A stretch of DNA of 64,000 nt from Mycobacterium colombiense (GCF_001665835.1 NZ_LZSX01000073.1:186001-250000); one strand, 5' to 3'; positions 8,871 to 20,157 are shown, counted from the first letter of the stretch. A program made the numbers and translations. The notes: generated by a model not told the origin, from the sequence alone.

Positions 8871-8889
8871 CGGCCTAACGTCGGGCGGT

Positions 8890-9237
8890 ATGGCGCTCAA
8901 CGTGGAAATGGTCACCTTCGATTGTGGCGATCCGGCGACGTTGGCCGGATGGTGGGCCGCGCAGTTTGGCGGTACTACGCAAGAACTCCTTCCCGATGAA
9001 TTCGTCGCGGTGACGCGGCCGGAAGGTCCCCGGCTCGGATTCCAGAAAGTGCCCGAACCGACTCCGGGCAAGAATCGCGTACACCTCGATTTCAGCGCGG
9101 CGGACGTCGACGCCGAAGTATCGCGGCTGACTGCGGCCGGGGCCACCAAGGTGGGCGGACGCAAAATCAGCGATGAGTTCCGCTGGGTGGTGCTGGCCGA
9201 CCCGGAGGGCAACGTGTTCTGCGTCGCAGGTCAGTGA
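8890..9237 (+). CDS. VOC (glyoxalase/bleomycin-resistance fold) protein
   Basis: 115 residues, a single glyoxalase-like domain: opens with VEMVTFDCGDPATLAGWW, has RVHLDFSAADVDAE in the middle and ends VVLADPEGNVFCV. It starts 19 bp after pepC in the same direction and overlaps the convergent TetR gene by 7 bp. Counterpart of Rv0801. The VOC fold supports metal-dependent isomerase, dioxygenase or binding roles, and none can be selected here. Confidence 0.85.
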   Translation: MALNVEMVTFDCGDPATLAGWWAAQFGGTTQELLPDEFVAVTRPEGPRLGFQKVPEPTPGKNRVHLDFSAADVDAEVSRLTAAGATKVGGRKISDEFRWVVLADPEGNVFCVAGQ

Positions 9238-9857
9238 TCGACCGATACGCCGTTCAGCAGTGCGTCGAGCAGACCGTCGAATCGTCGCGTGCTGCGATCG
9301 CCCGGATGCGTCAGCGCGTCGAAGAGCAGCGTTCCGATGAGGGCATCCGCCACGGCATCGAGGTCGGCGTCGGCGCGCAGTTCGCCGTCCGCAACGGCAC
9401 GCCGTAGCCGGGTCATCAATCCCTCGAGCTGCGGCGCGCTGAGCTGTCGGTAGAGATCGGCGCCGTCGGCCGGGCGCGCGGCCGACGCGGCGACCAACGC
9501 CCTGACCAACGCGGCGTTCGGCGGCTCGGCTAAGAATTCCGCGTGCTCATCAAGCCAACGCTGCAGATCGGCGTGCACGTCCCCGGTCTCGGCGACGGGG
9601 AAGGACCCCGATCCTCCGTACGCTTCCAACACCGCCTCGGCGACCAACGGGGCTTTCGACGACCAGCGCCGGTAGAGGGTCTTCTTTCCGACGCCGGCCC
9701 GGGTGGCGACGCTTTCCATCGACAGCTCGGCGTAACTGCCGGTGGTGAGGAGTTCGCGGGTGGCCGTGAGGATCGTCTGATTCAGCCGGGTGTCCCGCGG
9801 CCGGCCCACCCGTTCGTCGGGCAGTGGCGGCGGGCGGTCGGATTGGGCTACCTTCAT
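9231..9857 (-). CDS. TetR/AcrR family transcriptional regulator
   Basis: 208 residues. The N-terminal DNA-binding domain (VGRPRDTRLNQTILTATREL, MESVATRAGVGKKTLYRRW) fits the TetR family that carries a C-terminal TetR_C domain. A 20-bp near-perfect palindrome lies 13 bp upstream of its start and 17 bp upstream of the divergent kinase-like gene, so it probably represses itself and that gene. Its 3' end overlaps the VOC gene end. Confidence 0.87.
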   Translation of the reverse strand: MKVAQSDRPPPLPDERVGRPRDTRLNQTILTATRELLTTGSYAELSMESVATRAGVGKKTLYRRWSSKAPLVAEAVLEAYGGSGSFPVAETGDVHADLQRWLDEHAEFLAEPPNAALVRALVAASAARPADGADLYRQLSAPQLEGLMTRLRRAVADGELRADADLDAVADALIGTLLFDALTHPGDRSTRRFDGLLDALLNGVSVDH

Positions 9858-9870
9858 CCCGACAGTGTAG

Positions 9871-9890
9871 GAAACGATACGTGTCGTTTC
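9871..9890. promoter_or_regulatory. 20-bp palindrome, probable TetR operator
   Basis: GAAACGA at 9871-9877 and TCGTTTC at 9884-9890 flank TACGTG, whose core ACGT is also palindromic; only the two bases flanking ACGT fail to pair. It sits in the 50-bp gap between divergent TetR and phosphotransferase genes, where a repressor would cover both promoters. Confidence 0.7.
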
Positions 9891-9907
9891 TAGGAAGGGG
9901 CTCGCGG

Positions 9908-10975
9908 GTGAGCGCTATTTCGTTGTCGGTGCCCAGGACCTGGGACGACATCACCCCCGAATGGATGTCGGCGGCGCTGGCCGCGCACTTCCCGGGCGCG
10001 CAGGTCGACACGGTAGGCGTCGAACTTCGCGATGACGGCACCAACCGACGTGCCCGGTTGCGTGTCACCTACCGCGATGGCGCGGGTCCCGCGACCGTCT
10101 TCGTCAAGGCCGCCGATCCCGCGCACAAGGCCCTGATTCGCTTGACCAGCGGCATGTTCCACGAGCCGCGACTGTTCACCTGCGGAGTGGATTTGCCGCT
10201 CGAGCATCCCGCGGTCTACACCGCGCTGATCGACGAGGCCGACTACGACTTCGTTCTGGTGATGGAAGATCTGCGCGCCCGCGGCGCCGATCCCCGCGAC
10301 GGCACGCGGCCGATGACCGTCGACGAGGTCGCCACCGGCGTGCGGGGCCTGGGCCGGATGCACGGCAAGTATTGGGGAGAGCGCGTGCGGCGCGAGCCCG
10401 CGCTGCAGTGGCTCGAACCCTTCGTCACCTGGGAGGGCATGCAGGCGGCACCATTGCCAGTCGCGCTGGAACGCCTCGGCGCCGACGCGCCGCGCGAGGT
10501 CATGTCGTTGACCATCGACGGGCTGATCGAGTCGATCTGGAAGCCCTACATCCGGACGCTGACGACCTCGCCGCAGACCCTGCTGCACGGCGATCCGCAC
10601 ATCGGCAACACCTATCTGCTGCCGAGCGGCGAGGTCGGGTTCCTCGACTGGCAGGTGGCCCGCCGGGGCAACTGGTCGCTGGATCTCGGCTACTTCCTGC
10701 AGGGCGCCCTGACCGTCGAGGATCGCCGGCGCAGCGAGCGCGCGCTACTCGAGGAGTATCGCGACGCGCTCGCCCTGCCGGTCGACGAGATGCCCAGCGC
10801 TGATGAGATCTGGTTGCGTTACCGGGCATCGGTGGCACACGGACTGACGCTGTGGCTGGTGACCGCCAGCGCCGGGGAGTGGCAGCGCACCGACGTCTCG
10901 GTCGCTCTGGCACAACGGTATTCGTTCGCCTACGCCGACCTCGAGGCGGCGGCCGCGCTGGCCGAGATCGCCTAG
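9908..10975 (+). CDS. Aminoglycoside-phosphotransferase / ecdysteroid-kinase-like protein
   Basis: 355 residues from a GTG preceded by AGGAAGGGG. The kinase-fold catalytic motif reads LHGDPHIGN and is followed by the metal-binding Asp in FLDWQ, as in the APH/EcKL families. The N-terminal half shows VFVKAADPAHKALIR (nucleotide-binding Lys) and the hinge VLVMEDLRARGAD. It is expressed divergently from a TetR gene across a palindromic operator. Mycobacteria carry several such paralogues near lipid genes; the phosphorylated substrate is unknown, and a link to resistance should not be assumed. Confidence 0.8.
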   Translation: MSAISLSVPRTWDDITPEWMSAALAAHFPGAQVDTVGVELRDDGTNRRARLRVTYRDGAGPATVFVKAADPAHKALIRLTSGMFHEPRLFTCGVDLPLEHPAVYTALIDEADYDFVLVMEDLRARGADPRDGTRPMTVDEVATGVRGLGRMHGKYWGERVRREPALQWLEPFVTWEGMQAAPLPVALERLGADAPREVMSLTIDGLIESIWKPYIRTLTTSPQTLLHGDPHIGNTYLLPSGEVGFLDWQVARRGNWSLDLGYFLQGALTVEDRRRSERALLEEYRDALALPVDEMPSADEIWLRYRASVAHGLTLWLVTASAGEWQRTDVSVALAQRYSFAYADLEAAAALAEIA

Positions 10976-10980
10976 CGGTC

Positions 10981-11376
10981 TCAGCCCTGGTCGAGGAAGA
11001 GCGGGTCGTAGCGGATGACGTTCTCCACCACGATCCCGTTGCGGGTGCGCACGCGGTCGATGCCCCGGATCCGGAAAGGTCCGTCCGGGCCGGTGCCCCG
11101 ACCGACGTAGTGCAAGAACACCAGTTCCTCACCTTCGGCGGCGGCGGGGACGGTAGCGCTGTCGATCACCTCGAGCCGCAAATCCGGTGCGGCCTCGAGC
11201 AATTCGGCGATTTTCGCCGTGTATGCCTCGATCCCCCGCACCGGCTCCGGATCGCCGGGCCAGTAGCCGACGATGTCCTCGGCGAGGATGTCGAAGCCGC
11301 GCGACATGGTCGGTGCGGCCCAGTATGCCGCGAAAACCTCGGCGCTGAACTTGGGCGCGGATTGGACGTCTGTCAT
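10981..11376 (-). CDS. SnoaL-like / NTF2-fold protein
   Basis: 131 residues, a single NTF2-like cone: YWAAPTMSRGFDILAEDIVGYWPGDPEPVRGIEAYTAKIAELLEAAPD is split by typical loops, and the ending EDVIRY-like segment is VVENVIRYDPLFLDQG. It is convergent with the phosphotransferase (5-bp gap). The start ATG is followed upstream by AGGAGG-like sequence. The fold is shared by polyketide cyclases, steroid isomerases and limonene epoxide hydrolases, so no reaction is assigned. Confidence 0.75.
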   Translation of the reverse strand: MTDVQSAPKFSAEVFAAYWAAPTMSRGFDILAEDIVGYWPGDPEPVRGIEAYTAKIAELLEAAPDLRLEVIDSATVPAAAEGEELVFLHYVGRGTGPDGPFRIRGIDRVRTRNGIVVENVIRYDPLFLDQG

Positions 11377-11488
11377 GGTTCCTCCTTGGATCGGGCGCTC
11401 CGATCGAGCGCGTACAGCAAGCGTGTCGCCGCGTTGTGCGGCCCCGCAATTACCTCCGAGGTCATCGCCGTGAGTGCGCCGGCGTGGT

Positions 11489-11494
11489 TACCGT
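11489..11494 (+). promoter_or_regulatory. -10 element of a likely leaderless XRE-regulator transcript
   Basis: TACCGT is followed by 6 bp and then the GTG at 11501. This spacing is what leaderless mycobacterial mRNAs show. No ribosome site is present. Confidence 0.45.
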
Positions 11495-11500
11495 TGCCTG

Positions 11501-12289
11501 GTGGGCCATGCGGCGGTTGGTGAGTTGTTGCGCGAATGGCGGACGCGCCGACGGGTGAGTCAGCTCGATCTGTCGCTGAGTGTCGGTGTGTCGGCGCGGC
11601 ATCTGAGCTTCATCGAGACGGGACGCTCGCGCCCCAGTCCGGAAATGGTGCTCACCCTGGCCGACGGCCTCGATATACCGCTGCGGGAACGCAACACGCT
11701 GCTCCTCGCCGCCGGTTTCGCGCCGCGCTACCAATCGCGCCCGTTGGAGGATGCCGCACTCTCCCCGGCTCGGGACGCGGTGCAGCGCCTGCTCGATGCG
11801 CACCATCCCTACCCGGGCATCGTCATCGACCGGTGCTGGAACATCGTGGGGACCAACGCGGCAGCCTCCGCACTGACCACCGGCCTACCCGAGAAGCTGC
11901 TGGGCCCGCCGGCCAACGTCTACCGGTTGTGCTTGCACCCCGACGGCCTGGCCGGGCGAACCCTGAATTTCCCGGACTGGGCCGGCTACCTGCTGCATCA
12001 GTTGCGGCGCACCATCGCGCTCACCGACGACCCAGAATTGGCGGCACTCGACGAGGAGGTACGCGACTACCCAGGGGTCGCGGCCGCGGCCGACGCGCGG
12101 CGCGCACCCCCGGATAGCGCGTCGTTGCTGATCCCGTTCGTCCTCGACGTCGGTGGGGGTCGACGGTTGTCGATGTTCACGACGCTCACCACGTTCGGGA
12201 CCCCGCTCGACGTCACCCTCGCCGAACTGGCCGTCGAGTTGTTCTACCCCGCCGACACCGAAAGCGCAGACCTGCTTCGCGGCGGATAG
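11501..12289 (+). CDS. XRE-family regulator with MmyB-like ligand-binding domain
   Basis: 262 residues from GTG 11501. The helix-turn-helix (about residues 5-60) contains LREWRTRRRVSQLDLSLSVGVSARHLSFIETGRSRPS, and the C-terminal part has the PAS-like MmyB domain with DRCWNIVGTNAAA and a terminal LAVELFYPADTES. MmyB-type regulators often control neighbouring oxidoreductases or fatty-acid-linked genes. The downstream neighbour is purL, which has its own promoter. Ligand unknown. Confidence 0.83.
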   Translation: MGHAAVGELLREWRTRRRVSQLDLSLSVGVSARHLSFIETGRSRPSPEMVLTLADGLDIPLRERNTLLLAAGFAPRYQSRPLEDAALSPARDAVQRLLDAHHPYPGIVIDRCWNIVGTNAAASALTTGLPEKLLGPPANVYRLCLHPDGLAGRTLNFPDWAGYLLHQLRRTIALTDDPELAALDEEVRDYPGVAAAADARRAPPDSASLLIPFVLDVGGGRRLSMFTTLTTFGTPLDVTLAELAVELFYPADTESADLLRGG

Positions 12290-12300
12290 GTACCGCCTGA

Positions 12301-14649
<2,349 letters not shown>

Positions 14650-14668
14650 GTGCCCGCGGCGAAACCTG

Positions 14669-15298
14669 ATGTCTGACAGGCATTTCCGTCGGACCTTCGC
14701 GTTGTCCCTGGCCGCCGCCCTGGTCGGCTGGAGCTTCATCAGTCCCCGGTTGCCGGCCTCGTGGCGAGCGGTGCTGCAAGCCGGCGTGGTCGGCCTGCTG
14801 GTGTCGATAACGCGTGCGCCCCTGGGCCTGGGTCCGCCCCGGCTACGGGCCGGCCTGCGGCTGGGGTCGCTGGCCGCGGTCCCGACTGCTTGCGCGGTCG
14901 CGGCGACAACCCTGCTGCCTCCGGTGCGCCGATCGATGGCCGGCCGCGAGCCACCGGCGACGGCGCCGGACTGGCTGCTGCTGCGGATACCGGTGGCCAC
15001 CGTGTGGTCGGAGGAGTCCGCCTTTCGCGGGGCGCTGGCCGCCGCCGGCTCCGCCGCTTTCGGGCCACACGGCGGACGGTTGTTGCAGGCCAGCGCTTTT
15101 GGTCTGTCGCACATCACCGATGCGCGCGCGGCGGGTGAGCCGGTGGCCGCAACCGTGCTGGTCACCGGGATCGCGGGCTGGCTCTTTGGTTGGCTGGCCG
15201 ACCGGTCGGGCAGCCTGGCCGCACCCATGCTCGCGCACCTGGCCATCAACGAAGCCGGGGCGATCGCCGTGCTGGCCGTGCAGGCGTCGAACCGCTGA
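14669..15298 (+). CDS. CPBP family intramembrane glutamic protease (Rce1-like)
   Basis: 209 residues with several hydrophobic spans. The CPBP/Abi signature is visible: SEESAFRGALAAA (EExxxR motif near residue 115), a His in ASAFGLSHITDA, and a last His-containing span MLAHLAINEAG. It should sit in the plasma membrane and cleave or modify membrane-associated peptides. It is downstream of purL in the same direction and convergent with the Mce-type gene. Counterpart of Rv0804. Confidence 0.82.
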   Translation: MSDRHFRRTFALSLAAALVGWSFISPRLPASWRAVLQAGVVGLLVSITRAPLGLGPPRLRAGLRLGSLAAVPTACAVAATTLLPPVRRSMAGREPPATAPDWLLLRIPVATVWSEESAFRGALAAAGSAAFGPHGGRLLQASAFGLSHITDARAAGEPVAATVLVTGIAGWLFGWLADRSGSLAAPMLAHLAINEAGAIAVLAVQASNR

Positions 15299-15305
15299 CC
15301 CGTCG

Positions 15306-16520
15306 TCACGGATTGATGGTGTAGTCACCCAGTTGGCGGCCCCACACGAAATCGACCGCGAGTGGCGAGCCGACTTCGAAGTGGTTGTAGGGAGCCATGC
15401 TTGCGCCGGCGTCCATCACCAGGAACGGGGCGGGCCACAATTCTCGGGTGATCTTCTGCCAACAGCCGGCTCGTCCGCCGGGGCCGCCCCTGGCGTTGGT
15501 GCGTGGCAGGTTCTCCGGCCAGATGTACGGGTTGGGGGCCCCGGCGATGGCGCCCGAGGCGTGGGCGCCCAGCGAGTAGCCGTTATCGCCCAGCGCGTTG
15601 TGGATTCTCGGTGCGACCTCATCGAAATTATGGATGGTGCAATAGATTTCGGGGCTGTACTCGTCGAGCAGTTGACTGCTGGGAACCAGGTCGGCGGCGC
15701 CGCGGACGAAGAATGGTCCGCTGCGCCCGAAGACGTCGGCGCCGGCGTCGCCCAATCCGGCGGCCGCCAGCAGGGCGGCATCGAGGTCGCGTTGCTGGGC
15801 GTTGAGGGTGCGCGCGGTGGTCACCACGTGATCGAGCGCGTCCCACAGGTCGGGGGAGGCGCGCGCGTAGGTATCGCCCAGGGCCGCAAACCGCTGAACG
15901 TCGGTGCGCAGGGCCGGCATCCGGGGGTTCAGGTCGTCGAGGATGGCGTTACCGTTGACCAGCGAGGCGCCGAATTTTTCGCCCAGTGCCGTCAGCGACT
16001 GGGCGGCCGCGCTGAGCGTGAGGTTCACCTTGACCGGATCGATTTTCTCCGCGATCGAGGTGAGCGTCTCGAAGAGGGTGTTGAACTCGGTTGTCACCGA
16101 CGTCGCATCGATCACGATCGAGGGCGTGATCGATTGCGCCGCAGGGTTCGTCGGTGCGCTCAGCGCCACATATTTGTTGCCGAACACCGTCGTTGCCTTG
16201 ACGGCGGCCGCCACGTTGGCCGGGATCCGCTTGACGTATTTCGGGGTGATGTCCAGGACCACCCTGGCGGCCGGCTTGCCGTCATGCGTCGTCTCCGAGA
16301 TGCTCGACACCCGGCCGATCTGTACCCCGTTGTAGGTGACCTTGGAGCCGGGATCCATCACCAGGCCCGCCCGCGGGGCCACCATCGTCAGCTTCGTGTT
16401 TTGCGTGAGATCGCCCCGAAATTGCAGATAGAGAAGCGACCCGATCAACCCCGTGACCACGATCGTCACCAGACCGGCGACCTTGTACGGCGGCCGCGCC
16501 CGTGAGCGACGGGGCTCCAT
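15306..16520 (-). CDS. Orphan Mce-family protein (MceA-like)
   Basis: 404 residues. A single N-terminal membrane anchor (about 12-35; YKVAGLVTIVVTGLIGSLLY) is followed by the MCE/MlaD domain with APRAGLVMDPGSKVTYNGVQ split over 40-70 and ITPKYVKRIPANV. The long C-terminal region with helical LTALGEKFG and a Cys pair (EIYCTIHNF, RAGCWQKI) matches MceA-type proteins. Mce proteins normally come six to an operon with yrbEAB; no permease or other mce gene is nearby, so it may join another complex. Start ATG is 19 bp from the divergent sterol-carrier-like gene. Confidence 0.85.
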   Translation of the reverse strand: MEPRRSRARPPYKVAGLVTIVVTGLIGSLLYLQFRGDLTQNTKLTMVAPRAGLVMDPGSKVTYNGVQIGRVSSISETTHDGKPAARVVLDITPKYVKRIPANVAAAVKATTVFGNKYVALSAPTNPAAQSITPSIVIDATSVTTEFNTLFETLTSIAEKIDPVKVNLTLSAAAQSLTALGEKFGASLVNGNAILDDLNPRMPALRTDVQRFAALGDTYARASPDLWDALDHVVTTARTLNAQQRDLDAALLAAAGLGDAGADVFGRSGPFFVRGAADLVPSSQLLDEYSPEIYCTIHNFDEVAPRIHNALGDNGYSLGAHASGAIAGAPNPYIWPENLPRTNARGGPGGRAGCWQKITRELWPAPFLVMDAGASMAPYNHFEVGSPLAVDFVWGRQLGDYTINP

Positions 16521-16539
16521 GATTTTGAGACCCTAGGGC

Positions 16540-16929
16540 ATGGCCCCCCGCGACAAAGCCGATCCGGCGAAGACCCGGCAGGCCGTGTTGGCCGTCGCGG
16601 ACTGGCTCCTCGACGAATCCCGTCCGGTGCCCGACCGGCAGGAATTGGCGACGGCCGTGCGGCTGACCGCCCGCACCCTGGCCGCCGTGGCGCCCGGGCG
16701 AAGCGTGGAGCTGCGCATCCCGCCGTTCGTCGCCGTGCAGTGCATCGCCGGGCCCACACACACCCGGGGCACGCCGCCCAATGTGGTGGAGACCGACCCG
16801 CGGACCTGGCTGTTGCTGGCCACCGGAAAATCGTCGTTCGCCGAGGCGCAGAGCACAGGTGTACTGCGGCTTTCCGGCTCGCGAGCCGGTGAGATTGGAC
16901 ACTGGCTGCCCCTGTTCGATGTGGGCTGA
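16540..16929 (+). CDS. Sterol-carrier-family (SCP2-like) conserved mycobacterial protein
   Basis: 129 residues: MAPRDKADPAKTRQAVLAVA opening, a middle LRIPPFVAVQCIAGPTHTRG, and the SCP2-like end TDPRTWLLLATGKSSFAEA. It matches the Rv0807 position between the mce/cps region and purF. There is no signal peptide or membrane span. It probably binds a lipid or small hydrophobe, but this is family inference. It is divergent from the orphan Mce gene with almost no space for a separate promoter. Confidence 0.75.
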   Translation: MAPRDKADPAKTRQAVLAVADWLLDESRPVPDRQELATAVRLTARTLAAVAPGRSVELRIPPFVAVQCIAGPTHTRGTPPNVVETDPRTWLLLATGKSSFAEAQSTGVLRLSGSRAGEIGHWLPLFDVG

Positions 16930-17020
16930 ACATAACCCTGAACTGCAGGTTTAGGGAATTTCACCGGCAATTCGCCGGTCAACACGCCCGGCGGATTCGT
17001 CGGCGCGGCCACGGTGCCCG

Positions 17021-17026
17021 TAGACT
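17021..17026 (+). promoter_or_regulatory. -10 element upstream of purF
   Basis: TAGACT about 40 bp before the GTG at 17067; GGGGAGCTGCC serves as the ribosome site. Identical hexamer to the purL -10. Confidence 0.45.
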
Positions 17027-17066
17027 CCGTTACGTCACCAACCGTTCCCCGGGGAGCTGCCTAATC

Positions 17067-18593
17067 GTGACCGTTCAAGAGCCCGAAGAGGATTTCAGCG
17101 CACCCCGTGAAGAATGCGGTGTATTCGGGGTCTGGGCCCCGGGCGAGGACGTCGCCAAACTCACCTATTACGGCTTGTACGCACTGCAGCATCGCGGCCA
17201 GGAAGCCGCCGGCATCGCCGTCGCCGATGGATCCCAGGTGCTGGTCTTCAAAGACCTCGGCCTGGTCAGCCAGGTATTCGATGAACAGACGCTGGGCGCC
17301 ATGCCGGGCCACGTCGCCATCGGCCACTGCCGCTACTCGACCACCGGCGACACCACCTGGGAAAACGCGCAGCCGGTGTTCCGCAACACCGCAGCCGGCA
17401 CCGGGGTTGCGTTGGGACACAACGGGAACCTGGTCAACACCGCCGAGCTCGCCGCCCGCGCCCGCGACGAGGGGCTGATCGCCAAGCGCGCCCCGGCGCC
17501 GGCGACCACGGACTCGGACATCCTGGGCGCGCTGCTGGCCCACGGCGCGGCGGACGCCACCCTGGAGCAGGCGGCGCTGGAGCTGCTGCCGACCGTGCGC
17601 GGGGCGTTCTGCCTGACCTTCATGGACGAGAACACCCTGTATGCGTGCCGCGATCCGCATGGGGTGCGGCCACTTTCGCTCGGACGGCTGGATCGCGGCT
17701 GGGTGGTGGCCTCTGAAACGGCCGCGCTCGACATCGTCGGCGCCTCGTTCGTGCGTGACATCGAACCGGGCGAACTGCTGGCCATCGACGCCGACGGCGT
17801 CCGCTCCACGCGCTTCGCCAACCCCACCCCCAAGGGCTGCATCTTCGAGTACGTCTACCTGGCGCGACCGGACAGCACGATCGCCGGCCGGTCCGTCCAC
17901 GCGACCCGGGTGGAGATCGGTCGCCGGTTGGCCCGGGAGCGTCCCGTCGACGCCGACCTGGTGATCGGCGTGCCCGAGTCGGGCACGCCCGCCGCGGTCG
18001 GATACGCGCAGGAGTCGGGCATCCCCTACGGCCAGGGCCTGATGAAGAACGCCTACGTCGGGCGCACTTTCATCCAGCCGTCACAGACCATCCGCCAACT
18101 CGGTATCCGGCTGAAGCTCAACCCGCTTCGCGAGGTCATCCGCGGTAAGCGGCTCATCGTCGTCGACGACTCGATTGTGCGCGGAAACACCCAGCGTGCC
18201 CTGCTGCGGATGCTGCGCGAGGCCGGCGCCGTCGAAGTGCACGTCCGGATCGCGTCGCCCCCGGTCAAATGGCCCTGCTTCTACGGCATCGACTTCCCGT
18301 CGCCGGCCGAACTGATCGCCAACGCGGTCGAAGACAAGAAGGAGATGCTCGAAGCGGTGCGGCACGCCATCGGCGCCGACTCGCTGGGCTACATCTCGCT
18401 GCGCGGCCTGGTCGCGGCCTCCGAACAGCCGGCCTCCCGGCTGTGCACCGCGTGCTTCGACGGCCAGTATCCGATCGAACTGCCCGGGGAATCCGCGTTG
18501 GGCAAGAACGTCATCGAGCACATGCTCGCCAATGCCGCGCGCGGCTCCGGCCTCGACGATCTCGCGGCCGACGAAGTGCCCGTCGTGCACTGA
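17067..18593 (+). CDS. purF: Amidophosphoribosyltransferase
   Basis: 508 residues. A 16-residue propeptide precedes the catalytic Cys17 (EECGVFGVW). The glutaminase domain carries HRGQEAAG, RYSTTG and GHNGN; the PRPP-binding loop VVDDSIVRGNT lies near residues 365-375. C-terminal cysteines (SRLCTACFDGQYP) fit the Fe-S type PurF of actinobacteria. It catalyses the committed step of purine synthesis from PRPP and glutamine. purM follows after 71 bp. Confidence 0.97.
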   Translation: MTVQEPEEDFSAPREECGVFGVWAPGEDVAKLTYYGLYALQHRGQEAAGIAVADGSQVLVFKDLGLVSQVFDEQTLGAMPGHVAIGHCRYSTTGDTTWENAQPVFRNTAAGTGVALGHNGNLVNTAELAARARDEGLIAKRAPAPATTDSDILGALLAHGAADATLEQAALELLPTVRGAFCLTFMDENTLYACRDPHGVRPLSLGRLDRGWVVASETAALDIVGASFVRDIEPGELLAIDADGVRSTRFANPTPKGCIFEYVYLARPDSTIAGRSVHATRVEIGRRLARERPVDADLVIGVPESGTPAAVGYAQESGIPYGQGLMKNAYVGRTFIQPSQTIRQLGIRLKLNPLREVIRGKRLIVVDDSIVRGNTQRALLRMLREAGAVEVHVRIASPPVKWPCFYGIDFPSPAELIANAVEDKKEMLEAVRHAIGADSLGYISLRGLVAASEQPASRLCTACFDGQYPIELPGESALGKNVIEHMLANAARGSGLDDLAADEVPVVH

Positions 18594-18650
18594 GGGGACT
18601 CGGTTGCACACCTTCACCGACGTTTGATACCGGCCGTCAGCGCCGCCCGG

Positions 18651-18656
18651 TAGCCT
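18651..18656 (+). promoter_or_regulatory. -10 element of purM, possibly leaderless
   Basis: TAGCCT lies 8 bp before the ATG at 18665; no ribosome site in the interval. A separate purM promoter within the purF-purM gap is likely. Confidence 0.4.
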
Positions 18657-18664
18657 TTATCGCG

Positions 18665-19759
18665 ATGACGGATCCCGGAAAGAGCCCCGGACGCCACCAC
18701 GGCAGTCAGGGCATCACCTACGCGTCGGCCGGGGTGGACATTGAAGCCGGCGATCGCGCCGTCGAACTGTTCAAGCCGCTGGCCACAAAAGCCACGCGAC
18801 CCGAGGTTCGGGGCGGCCTGGGCGGATTCGCCGGCCTGTTCGCGCTACGCGGCGACTACCGCGAGCCGCTGCTCGCGGCGTCCACCGATGGCGTCGGCAC
18901 CAAGCTGGCGGTCGCCCAGGCGATGGACAAGCACGACACCGTCGGGCTGGACCTGGTCGCGATGGTGGTCGACGACCTGGTGGTGTGCGGCGCCGAACCG
19001 CTGTTCCTGCAGGACTACATCGCGGTGGGCCGCACGGTGCCGGAACGGTTGAGCGCCATCGTCAGTGGCATCGCCGAGGGATGTGTGCGGGCCGGCTGCG
19101 CGCTGCTGGGCGGCGAGACGGCCGAACATCCCGGTCTGATGGAACCGGACCACTACGACATCTCGGCCACCGGCATCGGTGTCGTCGAGGCTGACGATGT
19201 GCTCGGGCCCGACCGGGTCAAACCCGGTGACGTCATCATCGCGATGGGCTCGTCCGGCCTGCACTCCAACGGATATTCGCTGGCGCGCACCGTGCTGCTC
19301 GAGATCGACCGGATGAACCTCGAGGGTTATGTGGAGGAATTCGGCCGCACCCTGGGTGAAGAGCTGCTCGAACCCACCCGCATCTATGCCAAGGACTGCC
19401 TGGCGCTCACGGCCGAAACCCACGTCCGCACCTTCTGCCACGTCACCGGCGGCGGGCTGGCCGGCAACCTGCAACGCGTCATCCCGCACGGGCTGGTCGC
19501 CGAGATGGACCGCGGCACCTGGACGCCTGCTCCGGTGTTCGCCATGATCGCCCAGCGCGGCCGGGTGACGCGCGAGGAGATGGAGAAGACGTTCAACATG
19601 GGCGTCGGCATGATCGCCATGGTGGCTCCCGAAGACACCGATCGCGCTCTGGCCATCCTGACCGCCCGGCACTTGGACTGCTGGGTGCTGGGCACCGTCG
19701 GCAAAGGCGGAAAAGAGGGCCCGCGGGCCAAGATGGTCGGTCAGCACCCGAGATTCTAG
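18665..19759 (+). CDS. purM: Phosphoribosylformylglycinamidine cyclo-ligase
   Basis: 364 residues from ATG 18665, the expected size; upstream in-frame sequence overlaps purF and is not family-like. AIRS features: SQGITYASAGVDIEAGDRAV (FGAM-binding start), DGVGTKL, GGETAEHPG and HVTGGGLAGNL. It closes the imidazole ring of AIR using ATP. Counterpart of Rv0809. Confidence 0.96.
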   Translation: MTDPGKSPGRHHGSQGITYASAGVDIEAGDRAVELFKPLATKATRPEVRGGLGGFAGLFALRGDYREPLLAASTDGVGTKLAVAQAMDKHDTVGLDLVAMVVDDLVVCGAEPLFLQDYIAVGRTVPERLSAIVSGIAEGCVRAGCALLGGETAEHPGLMEPDHYDISATGIGVVEADDVLGPDRVKPGDVIIAMGSSGLHSNGYSLARTVLLEIDRMNLEGYVEEFGRTLGEELLEPTRIYAKDCLALTAETHVRTFCHVTGGGLAGNLQRVIPHGLVAEMDRGTWTPAPVFAMIAQRGRVTREEMEKTFNMGVGMIAMVAPEDTDRALAILTARHLDCWVLGTVGKGGKEGPRAKMVGQHPRF

Positions 19760-19825
19760 GGAGCTCGTACCCGATACAACTAACGCGGCGCCGGTGCACT
19801 ACGCATCGGCGCCCGGGCGTTGGCT

Positions 19826-20011
19826 CTACCGCCGCCAGCTGTCCTGGTCGTCCCAGGATTCGTCGGATCCGTCGCTGCCCAGTCCGTTGGACTCGTCCGA
19901 ACCCGTTCCGGACAGCTCTTGCTGAAGCCGCTCGAAGTCGGTCTGCGGAGAACTGTATTTGAGTTCTCGAGCAACCTTGGTCTGCTTTGCCTTAGCCCGG
20001 CCGCGGCCCAT
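19826..20011 (-). CDS. DUF3073 small actinobacterial protein
   Basis: 61 residues beginning MGRGRAKAKQTKVARELKY, a conserved basic head, then an acidic Ser/Gly/Asp tail. This is the DUF3073 family, at the same place as Rv0810c next to purM. It is probably a small nucleic-acid-associated or otherwise disordered protein; function unknown. It is convergent with purM. Confidence 0.85.
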   Translation of the reverse strand: MGRGRAKAKQTKVARELKYSSPQTDFERLQQELSGTGSDESNGLGSDGSDESWDDQDSWRR

Positions 20012-20157
20012 GGGGGAACCCCCTCGCGCAATAACGGAGCGGCCTAACGAGTAGGCGGCTCCGATCTCCTGGTGTCGTATTGTCCTGCCAACAGTTTACC
20101 GTGCCCCGCCACCGGGCGTTGGCGCCCCCTGCTTGCTGTGGCGGACGTTACCGTTCA

